A stretch of 64,000 nt of DNA from Bacteroidales bacterium. GTDB taxonomy: Bacteria > Bacteroidota > Bacteroidia > Bacteroidales > Muribaculaceae. The notes under the pieces were generated by a model. The model had not been told where the DNA came from. It saw nothing but the letters and a program-made list of their open reading frames with translations, and searched no databases. Below are positions 18,228-27,287 of this stretch, piece by piece. The stretch lies in contig DXXK01000088.1 of the NCBI GenBank assembly GCA_019416425.1, positions 8,354 to 72,353 on the forward strand, read 5' to 3'. Position 1 is the first letter of the stretch. Each line of letters begins with the position of its first letter. The translations under genes were made by a program, and so were the position numbers.

Positions 18228-19898
18228 TTATTCTTCGGTAAACTCATATTCCACTGGGTCGTCGGCCAGCTGGGGTGATGCTGTCAGCACGTTGGCCGGG
18301 ATAGGCATCACGAAGCTGTTAAGCGTCAGGGTGATGTCGGTGGCGTCATACTGTCCGCCCTCTGCCTTGGACGATGCCAGGTGGTAGCTGTCGGGATTTG
18401 CCAGCTGCGACTCGGACACATTGTTGTTGCGTACATACATCTGATGGCGGTTCATGGCGTTCAGGTAGACCAGGGCACCCTGCGGGTCGCGGTAGTACCA
18501 GCGCAGCACGTCGAACCAGTTGTTGCCCTCGATGGCGAACTCGCGGCGACGCTCGCTGATGAGCTGTTCCCAGGTCATCGGCGCATGGTATCCTGCCAGT
18601 CCGGCGCGGGCACGCACTCCGTTCACACGGTCGATGGCCGACTGGTCGGAGGTGGAGTTCGCGGTTCCCATCACAGCCTCGGCGTAGATCAGGTTCACGT
18701 CGGCCAGGCGCATCAGGTAGATGTTGTTCGGAGCGTCCTGGGCGCCGCCGATGCCACCCTCGACGTCGGCCGAGTGGCCCAGTACATACTTCTTGATGTG
18801 GGCCAGCATCTCGTTGGCCTCGTCGCCGCGGTCGGCGTCATAGATGCTGTAGGTGTAGCCGCCCTTCGACTTCTCGATGTTCGGGTAGTTGAATCCGGTG
18901 GACATGTACACCCATTTGGTGCGGAGGTCGTTGGAGGCGTAGGATTTCTGCAGGGATACCGTGGGACCCTTGCCGTTGCCCCATGCCTGGTCGGCCAGCG
19001 ATGTGCGGGCGAAGGCGCAGTTGCGTCCGTTGCCGTAGCCGTAGCCGTAGACCATGCACTGGATGGCGAGCAGTGACTCGGGGCCGTTGTTGCCCTCCTT
19101 GTCGAACAGGGTGGAGTAGTCGATGGTCTTGATGTCGGGCAGACCGGACAGTGTCAGTACGTCGTCGGCCTCGCGTGCGGCCTTGGCGTACAGCTCCTGA
19201 CGGTTGCTGCGGCCGGCCTCGGACGCCATGGTCAGATGGAGCTTGGCCAGATAGGCCAGCGCGGTCCACTTGGTGGCTCGGCCTGCCTGGGCGTCGGACT
19301 CGGGAAGATGCTCGTAAGCATACTGCAGGTCGCGCTCGGCGAACTTATATACGCTCTCGCGGGTGTTGCGGGGCACCTGGAAATTGCCGCTGGAAACCAT
19401 CTCGGCACCGTTGGAGATGATGGGTACGGCGCCCCAGTACTGTGACAGCAGGAAGTAGCATACGCCACGGATACAGCGCGCCTCGGCAAGTCCCTGGATT
19501 ATGTCGGCCTCCGGAACGTTGTTGGATGCCGCCGGACCGGGCATGTCGTTGATGATGGTGTTGGCCACGCCGATCACGTTGTACAGTCCGTTCCAGCCCT
19601 CGCGCAGGTAGGTGTTGCCGTTCGAGAAGTTGCCGAAGTAGAACTGTCCCTCCTCGGAGTAGGTGTAGTACATGTCGCCGGCCAGCATGTCGAACTTCCA
19701 CTGGAAGTTCATGGCGTAGTTCTTCCACTCGTAGTGCGAGTAGAGGGCCGCCGTGTTGGCGCGGATCATCTCCGCGCTGGTATAATAGTTCTCGGTTACC
19801 AGCTTGTCCTCCGGGGAAACCGTCAGGAAGTCGTTGCAGCCCGTCAGCAGGAGCGCCGCAGCCGTGCCGAGTATCGCTTTTGTTATATTGGTTTTCAT
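18228..19898 (-). CDS. SusD/RagB family outer-membrane lipoprotein
   Basis: 556 residues from ATG at 19898, with lipobox LLTGC and the usual mature start NDFLTVSPEDKL. SusD proteins form the lid of the SusC channel and bind the glycan. Typical blocks: the TPR-like GWNGLYNVIGVANTIIND, AEARCIRGVCYFLLSQYWGAVPII, ATKWTALAYLAKLHLTMA, and the C-terminal LMRLADVNLIYAEAVMG and ISERRREFAIEGNNWFDVLRW. It lies 20 bases after the SusC stop. Length and motifs are full; nothing is missing. Confidence 0.96.
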   Translation of the reverse strand: MKTNITKAILGTAAALLLTGCNDFLTVSPEDKLVTENYYTSAEMIRANTAALYSHYEWKNYAMNFQWKFDMLAGDMYYTYSEEGQFYFGNFSNGNTYLREGWNGLYNVIGVANTIINDMPGPAASNNVPEADIIQGLAEARCIRGVCYFLLSQYWGAVPIISNGAEMVSSGNFQVPRNTRESVYKFAERDLQYAYEHLPESDAQAGRATKWTALAYLAKLHLTMASEAGRSNRQELYAKAAREADDVLTLSGLPDIKTIDYSTLFDKEGNNGPESLLAIQCMVYGYGYGNGRNCAFARTSLADQAWGNGKGPTVSLQKSYASNDLRTKWVYMSTGFNYPNIEKSKGGYTYSIYDADRGDEANEMLAHIKKYVLGHSADVEGGIGGAQDAPNNIYLMRLADVNLIYAEAVMGTANSTSDQSAIDRVNGVRARAGLAGYHAPMTWEQLISERRREFAIEGNNWFDVLRWYYRDPQGALVYLNAMNRHQMYVRNNNVSESQLANPDSYHLASSKAEGGQYDATDITLTLNSFVMPIPANVLTASPQLADDPVEYEFTEE

Positions 19899-19918
19899 TG
19901 CGTCGTGTGGTGTGTTTT

Positions 19919-22900
19919 TTAGAACTGGATGTTGACTCCGACTGTGTAGGTACGCGGCGTGGGGTAACGTCCCATGTCCACGTTCTGCATCAGCACGCTC
20001 TGGTTGAATGCGCCGATCTCGGGATCGAAGCCCTTGTACTTGGTGAATGTATAGAGGTTCTGTACGTTGAAGTATATGCGTGCCTGGGTCATGCCGGCCT
20101 TCTTGATCCACTTCTCGGGGAAGGAGTAGCCGATTGCCAGGTTCTGGATGCGGAGATACGAGCCATCCTCGATGAAACGAGTGCTGAGACGATCGTTCTG
20201 GTTGATGTTCAGATTGTTGTAACGCGGGATGTCTGTGCCTGCGTTGGTGATGTAGACGTTCTCCGGGGCGAAGTTGCCGGAGTTGCCGTCAATGAATCCG
20301 TAGTGGGCGCGGTCGGCGATGGCCGCGGACTGGTTGTCCCACAGGCTGGTCAGCGATTCCGTCTTGTAGCGGGTGAAGTTCAGGATGTCGCCGCCGATGG
20401 CGCCGGTCAGACCCAGTGTCGCGTCGAATCCAAAGAAATGGAACACGTTGGTGAAGCCGAACGTCAGGTCGGGGTTCGGGTCGCCGATCACGCACTTGTC
20501 CTTCTCGTCGATCACGCCGTCCTTGTTGATGTCGGCGAACTTCACGTCACCGGGGAACACACCCGTGTTCTTGTTCAGCTTGTTGACGTTGGGGTTGATG
20601 TCGTCGGGTACCTGTACGGGCGAGTTCAGGATATCGTTGGCGTCCTTGAACACTCCGAGTGCCTTGTAACCGTAGAACACACCCATCGGCAGACCCTCTT
20701 TGATCATCGTGGCGTTCTTGAGATACCACTCCACGTCGCCGTAGATCACCTGGTCGGCGTTGTTCAGCTTGAGGACCTTGTTCTTGTTGTGGGTCAGGGT
20801 CAGGTTGGATGTCCACAGGAAGTTGGTGTTCTCGATGTTGCGGGTGTTCAGGGCCACCTCGACACCGATGTTGCGTACCTTACCGATATTGGCGAACGGC
20901 GCCTGGATGTAACCGTAATCAGAGGAGATGCCGGTGTAGTCGGGAACAACGATCTGGAGCAGCAGGTCCTTGGTCTGCTTGTAGTAGGCGTCGACGGTCA
21001 GGTCGATGCGGCCGTTCAGGACGGAGAAGTCGATACCGGCGTTGAACTGCTCGGAGGCCTCCCACTTCAGCTTGTTGTTGGGCAGGTTGTCCACAACGAA
21101 GGCCGAGCCCATCGGGGTGTTGAAGTTGTGCATCAGCGAGCCGTACTTGTAGGTGCCGATGTTGGAGTTGCCGACCTGGCCGTAGCCCAGACGGAGCTTC
21201 AGGTTGGTAAGCCAGGACACGTCGTTCAGGAACTTCTCCTGCGAGGCGCGCCATGCGAAGGCCGCCGAGGGGAAGTAACCCCACTTGTTTTCCTTGGAGA
21301 ACTTGGAGCTGCCGTCGGCACGCATCGTGAAGGTCAGCAGGTAGCGGTCGTCGAAGTTATAGTTGAAACGGCCGAACCATGATACGGTGGTGGCGCGGTC
21401 CTTCCAGCCGTCGTTGGCTGTCAGCTCGCCGTCGGCGCCCATCACGTGGATGTTGTCGGTGGTCAGGTTCTTCTTGGTCAGCCACCAGCCTTCCCATGAG
21501 GATTCCGATGCCTCGAAACCGGCCATGATCTGAAGGTTGTGCTTATCGGCGAAGTCCTGGCGGTAGGTGATGTAGTCCTTCTGCAGCCAGTAGAAGTTCT
21601 CGTCGGCACGCTGATAGATCTGGTTGATCTCGATCGGAGTCTTCACGCCCTCGTAGATGCGGGGCAGGTAGGACTTGTTCAGGTTGTTGCCGGCGTTGAA
21701 GCCGTATTCCGCATGGAATGTGAAGTACTTCAGGAAGTCGGCGTCAAGGTAGAAGTTACCCATCACGGTCTGGCGGCGCAGTGTGTTGTTGCGCTGCAGG
21801 GCCAGTGCCACGGGGTTCCAGCTGGAGGAGCCGTTGACGCTGGTGGGGCTTGCGTACTTGCCCTCGAAGTCATATACGGGGACATCGGGCTGCATTGTCA
21901 TGGCCTGCATGATGATACCGCCGGAGCCGTCGTTGAGCGTCACGGTCTCGTTGGTGCGCGTGAAGGCCAGCTTTCCGCCCATCTTCAGCCACTTGGTGAA
22001 GTGGGTGTCGACGGATACACGACTGTTGAATCGGCTGAAGTTGGAACCGATGATGATACCGTCCTGGTCCATCCATCCGCCAGACACGGCGTAGTTGACA
22101 CGGTCATTACCGCCAGACACGCTGACCTGATAGTTCTGCATCAGGGCCGTGCGGAAGATCTCGTCCTGCCAGTCCGTGCCTTTGCCCAGCAGGTTTACGT
22201 CGCGGTATGAATCATTGAGCTGCGTGTTGGCGCCTTCGTTGTAGAGGTCAAGCTGATACTGAGCGTAGCCTCTCAGGTCCAGCATATCGAGCTTCTTGGC
22301 GACCTGCTGCCATGCCACGTATGCGTCAAGGGTCACGTTGACGCGTCCGGACTGTCCCTTCTTGGTGGTCACGATCACGACACCGTTGGCACCGGCGGCA
22401 CCGTAGATGGCGGTGGCCGAGGCGTCCTTCAGCACGTCGATGGACAGAATGTCGCTCGGTGCGATGGATGCCAGAGGATTGGCCGAGTTGGTCTGGCCTG
22501 ACGAGCCGTCACCGGTCCAGTTGAAACCGCCGATCTCGCCTGCGTCACCGCTGACCTGAAGACCGTCGATGATATACAGAGGCTCGTTGGAGCCGTTGAT
22601 GGAGCTTGCTCCACGGATACGGATGGAGGTCGCGGCACCGGGGGCACCGGAGTTGCTGGTCACCTGCACACCGGCGATCTTGCCCTGAAGCATCTGGTCG
22701 GCATTGGTGCTGATGCCTTGTTTCATCTGTTCCTGGGACAGCGAGGCCACCGATCCGGTCAGGTCGGACTTCTTGGATGTGCCGTAGCCGACCACCACCA
22801 CTTCGTTCAGATTCTGAGCGGACTCGCGCATGGTGACCGTAATCTCCGTACGTCCGTTCAAGGCAACGGTCTCGTTCTCCATTCCTACGTACGTGAACAG

Positions 22901-23128
22901 TAGCGAAGCATTGGGTTTCGATACCGTGAGGGCGAAATTACCGTCGATGTCGGTCATCGTGCCGGTTTTCTCATTACCTTTCTCTCTGACTGAGGCTCCG
23001 ATCACCGGCTCGCCGGTCTGATCGACAACCACACCTTTCACTGCAGTCTGCTGGGCGATTACCATCGATCCCGTGCAGAGCATCAGTGCTGTCAGAAAGA
23101 CTTTCAAGACATTTAATTTAGTCTTCAT
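19919..23128 (-). CDS. SusC/RagA TonB-linked outer-membrane transporter
   Basis: 1069-residue outer-membrane channel importing oligosaccharides with energy from TonB. Signal peptide to about VIAQQ, then a carboxypeptidase-D-like domain (VKGVVVDQTGEPVIGASVRE, residues 28-100), a plug domain with NEVVVVGYGTSKKSDLTGSV and the RIRGASSINGSNEPLYIIDG motif, and the beta-barrel closing with TPRTYTVGVNIQF. With SusD and the GH26/GH130 genes it should transport beta-manno-oligosaccharides. No N-terminal STN domain is present, so signalling to an anti-sigma factor is unlikely. The leader of about 270 bases carries a structured inverted-repeat element. Confidence 0.97.
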   Translation of the reverse strand: MKTKLNVLKVFLTALMLCTGSMVIAQQTAVKGVVVDQTGEPVIGASVREKGNEKTGTMTDIDGNFALTVSKPNASLLFTYVGMENETVALNGRTEITVTMRESAQNLNEVVVVGYGTSKKSDLTGSVASLSQEQMKQGISTNADQMLQGKIAGVQVTSNSGAPGAATSIRIRGASSINGSNEPLYIIDGLQVSGDAGEIGGFNWTGDGSSGQTNSANPLASIAPSDILSIDVLKDASATAIYGAAGANGVVIVTTKKGQSGRVNVTLDAYVAWQQVAKKLDMLDLRGYAQYQLDLYNEGANTQLNDSYRDVNLLGKGTDWQDEIFRTALMQNYQVSVSGGNDRVNYAVSGGWMDQDGIIIGSNFSRFNSRVSVDTHFTKWLKMGGKLAFTRTNETVTLNDGSGGIIMQAMTMQPDVPVYDFEGKYASPTSVNGSSSWNPVALALQRNNTLRRQTVMGNFYLDADFLKYFTFHAEYGFNAGNNLNKSYLPRIYEGVKTPIEINQIYQRADENFYWLQKDYITYRQDFADKHNLQIMAGFEASESSWEGWWLTKKNLTTDNIHVMGADGELTANDGWKDRATTVSWFGRFNYNFDDRYLLTFTMRADGSSKFSKENKWGYFPSAAFAWRASQEKFLNDVSWLTNLKLRLGYGQVGNSNIGTYKYGSLMHNFNTPMGSAFVVDNLPNNKLKWEASEQFNAGIDFSVLNGRIDLTVDAYYKQTKDLLLQIVVPDYTGISSDYGYIQAPFANIGKVRNIGVEVALNTRNIENTNFLWTSNLTLTHNKNKVLKLNNADQVIYGDVEWYLKNATMIKEGLPMGVFYGYKALGVFKDANDILNSPVQVPDDINPNVNKLNKNTGVFPGDVKFADINKDGVIDEKDKCVIGDPNPDLTFGFTNVFHFFGFDATLGLTGAIGGDILNFTRYKTESLTSLWDNQSAAIADRAHYGFIDGNSGNFAPENVYITNAGTDIPRYNNLNINQNDRLSTRFIEDGSYLRIQNLAIGYSFPEKWIKKAGMTQARIYFNVQNLYTFTKYKGFDPEIGAFNQSVLMQNVDMGRYPTPRTYTVGVNIQF

Positions 23129-23184
23129 ACTGCGTTTTTAAGGTTTATACGATAATTGTTGTTTGTTTTCGTTATGTGTGTGTT

Positions 23185-23374
23185 ATTAAGTAGGTGATTA
23201 ACTTAAACTGATACATGTATTTTAAAATCTCACATATCATCTACTTGAAATTTTAGGCGCTTTCCGCCAAGCCCCATCAGTCGCAATGCCCGCATTGCTC
23301 CTTCTTCGACTTGCGGAAATCGCTCAAAAATTTCCGCGTATCTGATATGTGTTTAAGTTGATCACTTACTTAAG
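23185..23374. repeat. Inverted-repeat (MITE-like) element in the SusC leader
   Basis: The outer arms TTAAGTAGGTGATTAACTTAAAC (from 23187) and GTTTAAGTTGATCACTTACTTAA (23351-23373) are inverted copies with two mismatches. Inside them is a second pair (CACATATCAT / TGATATGTG), and then hairpins GCAATG...CATTGC (23283-23298) and GCGGAAAT...ATTTCCGC (23313-23337). A lone copy of the outer arm occurs at 63274-63295. No reading frame is present. This could be a miniature mobile element or a leader RNA structure. Confidence 0.65.
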
Positions 23375-23400
23375 AGATTCCTGCTTCGTTTCTCCGGGTG

Positions 23401-23408
23401 CAAAATTA
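23401..23408 (-). promoter_or_regulatory. Candidate -7 box for the SusC operon
   Basis: TAATTTTG on the minus strand fits TAnnTTTG. A correctly spaced TTG was not found, as expected for a promoter that needs an activator. The leader would be about 270 bases and would include the inverted-repeat element. Confidence 0.4.
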
Positions 23409-23480
23409 CAACCAAACGGAGGAGTAATGTTAGTCTTATTTTTCCGTTTGATGATACTATCTTGACAATATGCATAAACG

Positions 23481-23502
23481 CCAGGTCACCGCGGTGACCT
23501 GG
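23481..23502 (-). terminator. 22-base perfect palindrome after the esterase-GH5 gene
   Basis: CCAGGTCACCG and its exact reverse complement lie 84 bases past the stop codon of the esterase-GH5 gene and about 70 bases before the SusC -7 box. No U-run follows on the minus strand, so it may be a terminator or an operator. Confidence 0.45.
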
Positions 23503-23585
23503 TGTCGCAAACATGGGTTAAGTTACCTATAAAACTGTTAATTCCAACCTTAAACTCTCATTTTCGGGTTTGCTGTTCTCGATTA

Positions 23586-26231
23586 TTATTTGCCGTTGTG
23601 TTTGCGTATTATTTCAAGAGTCGAGTAGTCGTCGGCGAATACCGAGTTCAGGCCCTGGTCCTCCTGTGCGGGGTCGCCGGTGTAGGGGTCACCGGGCTGC
23701 CATGACTTGTGTATCGGCTGCGCTTCGCCGCCCCATCCCCAGAAGTTTACGCCTTTAACCAGGGAGTTGTCATCCTTGAGCTGCCCAAGTATGAAGTCAT
23801 AATAGACGTCGCGGCCTTTGGTGGAGCTGCCCTTGCGGATCTGCATCCCGTCGCGGGGATAGCCGAATTCCTCGATTACTATCGGTTTGCCTGCTCCGGC
23901 AAGCGCTTTCTGGTGTGCAGCTATGTATTCCTTGGATTTCTCTATGCCTCTGTCCACTGTGTCTGCCACATCCGTGGGCGATATCCACAGCCAGTTGTAT
24001 GGCCAGATATGTATATTTGCATAATCCACCTCAGGGTATGAGTGAATCTTGACCCATAGGTCCATATCGTTCTCGCAGCCCCAGGACCCCTCGCTGCCTG
24101 TCGATACCAGATGGTTCGGGTCGATTGCCTTGATTGCCTTGGCGCAGTCGTGGATCCATTCGGCGAAGGCTTCCTTGCCTTGGTCGGAGAATGCCCTGGG
24201 TTCGTTGGCTATCTGCCATGACATTATGGCAGGGGATTGTGAGTATGGGCGTCCGTTTACGCTGTTTACCCTGCCCACGATGTTGCGGATATGGTCAATG
24301 ACCATGGATTTGGCCTTGTCGTTGAGCGGGAATCTCGAGACGAATTCCATATAGGCAGGATACCCGTCGCGCAGTGGCAGGGGAGCCACACCTTCGCCTG
24401 CCCACTCAAGATATGTGCCGTAGCCGCCGCTCCATTCCCATGAGTTGTTCAGATAGATCACGGCCTTCATGCCGCGTTTCTCCAACCGGTCCAGCAGATA
24501 GTCCAGACCTTGCAGTATGGTGTCGTTGTAGACGCCCGGTGCTGTCTGCAGCTTGGGTTCCACATGCGATGGTATACTGCGGTTGCCGTCGGCTCCGGCC
24601 AGAATCCTGAGGTTGTCTATGCCGAGGCTCTGCAGCATGTCCAGCTCGCGCTCCAGCCGTTCGCGGTCGCCGCCCGTGCCCTCGGACGCCAGAATGGCGC
24701 CATACCAGAAATTGGTTCCGGCGTAACGGTATTCCTTGCCGCCTGTACGGAATTCTCCATCGCTTACGCTAACGAATTTATCTTTGTCTTTCCAGCTGTC
24801 GGTGCGGAACGGTATCAATGGCATTCCATACATATTCTTTACCTTGCCGATGGCGAAGTTTTTGAAGCAGTACCTCACGGCCTTGATGTCATTGACGGTA
24901 TCGGATGTTACTATGATCTGTCGTGTGTTCCAGTCCTCGGTTGCCTGTGCGGGATGGAATATTCTGTCTGCGCCGGCCACCTCGAATCCTTCCAGGACAT
25001 CGTTGGGGGTGAAGCCTCCGTCGGCTCCGGTGAAATTCAATATGGCTTTGTTGCCTTTGATCTCTGCGCTCTTGAATCGCGGAAACTCATGCGGAACGCC
25101 GTTCATGCCGTAGGTCAGTGCCGCGGCCTTGAACGCAAGGCGTTCACCAATCTCCTTTTTCTTGGAAGCGTGTATGTCCTCCAGCTCGTATGGGTATATC
25201 AGGTCGGTGGTGCAGACTATATCCGAATTTGGAATCATTCCGACCGCACTGTTCTGGCATTCACGGAACATAGCGGCATCCGTGCCTTCGGGTTTGCTGT
25301 AGTTCCAGCCCGGGAGCTCGACGAAGTAGAACGGTATGCTGTCGTTGCCCCATCGCTTGCGCCAGTGCGCCACCATATCGGCCATGTGCGCGGGATACTC
25401 GTCATGTCGGCCGACGTTCGACTCTCCTTGATTCCATAGGAATCCGCGCAGCGTATATCCTGCCACCGGATTCAGCATGGCGTTGTACATCACGTTGATA
25501 CGCTCGTATTCCTGCAGCTTGGAGTCATTCATCTCTTTCTCCACATTCCAGTTCGGATATGTGTCCAGGATTTCCCGGGGTATCCAGCCCTCGACCTTGC
25601 TGCCGCCGTAGGCGCAGTTGATGATGCCGACTGGAACGTGCAGCATGTCGGTCAGCGATGTGGCGAAGAACCATGCCAGCGCCGAGAAGTCATGGGCGTT
25701 GGCCGGGGCGCTGGTCTTCCATTGGGTCGGTACGTCATCCATTGGAGTGTATGATGCGCTTTTCGGTATCAGAGCCATACGGATGCCGGGATAATTCCCT
25801 GAATACGCTATTGCCTGGGCCGAACCTTCGATGGGTTGGGTCCAGAAACCGCGTAAGGGCATCTCCATATTGGACTGCCCGGATGCAAGCCAGACCTCGC
25901 CGCTGAGAAGATTGCCGATGGTTTTGGAGCCGCCGTCCGAGTCGGTGAAGGTTATTGACAGGGGCGTGAACGAGGCTGCGGGAGTGTGCAGCGTTAGGCT
26001 CCATTTGCCGCCTTGGCCGGTGGTTACGGTTGTCTTGTCCTTCTGCCACGATGGTCGGACCGTCACCTTGGAGCCGGGATTGGCCCAGCCCCACAGCCGT
26101 ATGTCGGTGTTCTGTTGAATCACGGCGTTGTCGCTGATGATGGATGGCAGTCTCAATGCCGATGCCCCGTAACTGTTCAGACTGACCAGCATAACAAGTA
26201 ACGGGAGTATTTTCTTCAAGTTGAATGTCAT
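23586..26231 (-). CDS. Bimodular esterase (SASA/GDSL) - GH5 mannanase fusion
   Basis: 881 residues from ATG at 26231, with a signal peptide (to about SYGASA). Residues about 25-480 form a sialate-O-acetylesterase-like (SASA, SGNH-fold) domain: GEVWLASGQSNMEM with Ser120, NQGESN at 267-272 and the Asp352/His354 pair in EDIHASKKKEIGERLA. Residues about 490-881 form a GH5 domain similar to beta-mannanases of subfamily 7: WQIANEPRAF with acid/base Glu677 and IVIEEFGYPRDG with the nucleophile at Glu787/788. The pair would remove acetyl groups from mannan and cut the backbone. Substrate and subfamily are inferred from context. It has its own promoter and lies between SusC and the AraC gene on the same strand. 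Confidence 0.9.
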   Translation of the reverse strand: MTFNLKKILPLLVMLVSLNSYGASALRLPSIISDNAVIQQNTDIRLWGWANPGSKVTVRPSWQKDKTTVTTGQGGKWSLTLHTPAASFTPLSITFTDSDGGSKTIGNLLSGEVWLASGQSNMEMPLRGFWTQPIEGSAQAIAYSGNYPGIRMALIPKSASYTPMDDVPTQWKTSAPANAHDFSALAWFFATSLTDMLHVPVGIINCAYGGSKVEGWIPREILDTYPNWNVEKEMNDSKLQEYERINVMYNAMLNPVAGYTLRGFLWNQGESNVGRHDEYPAHMADMVAHWRKRWGNDSIPFYFVELPGWNYSKPEGTDAAMFRECQNSAVGMIPNSDIVCTTDLIYPYELEDIHASKKKEIGERLAFKAAALTYGMNGVPHEFPRFKSAEIKGNKAILNFTGADGGFTPNDVLEGFEVAGADRIFHPAQATEDWNTRQIIVTSDTVNDIKAVRYCFKNFAIGKVKNMYGMPLIPFRTDSWKDKDKFVSVSDGEFRTGGKEYRYAGTNFWYGAILASEGTGGDRERLERELDMLQSLGIDNLRILAGADGNRSIPSHVEPKLQTAPGVYNDTILQGLDYLLDRLEKRGMKAVIYLNNSWEWSGGYGTYLEWAGEGVAPLPLRDGYPAYMEFVSRFPLNDKAKSMVIDHIRNIVGRVNSVNGRPYSQSPAIMSWQIANEPRAFSDQGKEAFAEWIHDCAKAIKAIDPNHLVSTGSEGSWGCENDMDLWVKIHSYPEVDYANIHIWPYNWLWISPTDVADTVDRGIEKSKEYIAAHQKALAGAGKPIVIEEFGYPRDGMQIRKGSSTKGRDVYYDFILGQLKDDNSLVKGVNFWGWGGEAQPIHKSWQPGDPYTGDPAQEDQGLNSVFADDYSTLEIIRKHNGK

Positions 26232-26276
26232 GTTGTCCTTTTTAAGGTTTGGATTCCGGTATAAGGTTTTCTGGTG

Positions 26277-26308
26277 CAAAAATATAAATTGCGCCGACAC
26301 ATTACAAA
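26277..26308 (-). promoter_or_regulatory. Bacteroidetes-type promoter of the esterase-GH5 gene
   Basis: Minus strand: TTTG (26308-26305), 20-base spacer, TATTTTTG (26284-26277), 46 bases before the ATG at 26231. It fixes that ATG as the start, because the in-frame ATG at 26339 lies upstream of the promoter. Confidence 0.65.
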
Positions 26309-26358
26309 TAATGCGCGGCGCATGCAAAGTAATTGACAAGATAGTATATCAAGACGTG

Positions 26359-27240
26359 TCAGATTATGACTTTGTTGCGTTGATACAGCTCGCGGAACTC
26401 GGAGGGGGTATAGTTCTTTTTGCGCTTAAAGATTCGGTTGAAGTTGGAGATGTTGTTGAATCCGCAGGCGTAGCAGATTTCGGCCACGGAGGTGGTGCTG
26501 TCCATCAGTTCCCGTATGGCGTGACCCAGGCGGACATCGACTATGTAGTCCTGGACCGAGCGGCCGGTTCGGAGCTTGAAGAATCGGGAGAAGGATGTCG
26601 TGGCCATGTTGGCGAGTTTTGCCAGGTCCTCCAGTGTGATTTTCTCGCTGTAGTGGCTCTCGATGTAATCCTGCACTTTCTGGATGCGGCGGGAGTCGCA
26701 GGTGGTGGCCGGTTTTGAGAATCCGGAGCTGGACAGCACGCGGCGCTCCTGGTCCTTCGACAGCTCGTTGAGCATGCGGAGGAAGTCCAGCATCTGCTCG
26801 AATTTGGAATCGGATTTCAGCAGCCGGTCCATGAGATGGAACACCCTGAGGATGCAGTCCATGCTGAAGGCTATTCCTTTGGAACTTTCCTTGAACAGCT
26901 CACGGATGCCTGACATTCGGTTCTTCTTGAGCAGTGGTTCGCTCAGTATGTCGGGCGAGAACTGGATGGTGATTTCGCGTATGGTGTGCGACGTGCAGTT
27001 GTTCTGCAGCCATGCGTGCTCGATGCCGTGGCCTACCAGACACAGGTCGTATTCGCCCAGCTCTTCCACCGAGTCGCCTACGACGCGGGTCGCCCCCTTG
27101 CAATGTTCCACAAAATTAAGCTCGAATTCCTCGTGCCGGTGGATAGGAAACGAGAATGAGTCCTTGGTCCGGTCCACAAGGTAGAAGAAATCGTTGTCGG
27201 ACAAAGGTGTGATTTCTGTAATTACTTTCGTCATAATCAA
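26359..27240 (-). CDS. AraC family regulator of the mannan PUL
   Basis: 293 residues. The N-terminal cupin sensor (about 20-120) carries FPIHRHEEFELNFVEHCKG and LVGHGIEHAW, typical sugar-sensing AraC features; the C-terminal 100 residues contain both helix-turn-helix motifs, ending CGFNNISNFNRIFKRKKNYTPSEFRE. It is encoded just upstream of the esterase-GH5 and SusC operons on the same strand, so it is the probable activator of the mannan locus; no hybrid two-component or sigma/anti-sigma pair is present to do this job. The gap to the next gene is 127 bases with an independent promoter. Confidence 0.9.
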   Translation of the reverse strand: MIMTKVITEITPLSDNDFFYLVDRTKDSFSFPIHRHEEFELNFVEHCKGATRVVGDSVEELGEYDLCLVGHGIEHAWLQNNCTSHTIREITIQFSPDILSEPLLKKNRMSGIRELFKESSKGIAFSMDCILRVFHLMDRLLKSDSKFEQMLDFLRMLNELSKDQERRVLSSSGFSKPATTCDSRRIQKVQDYIESHYSEKITLEDLAKLANMATTSFSRFFKLRTGRSVQDYIVDVRLGHAIRELMDSTTSVAEICYACGFNNISNFNRIFKRKKNYTPSEFRELYQRNKVII

Positions 27241-27287
27241 TGGTATTAGTGGTTAATAGGCAGCTTGCCTCTGCGGAATATGCTGTT

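Noticed and set aside
19880..21382. Long open frame antisense to SusC (about 500 codons)
   Set aside because: Its translation is a low-complexity Val/Gly/Asp-rich string with no domain; it mirrors the codon pattern of the SusC gene on the other strand.
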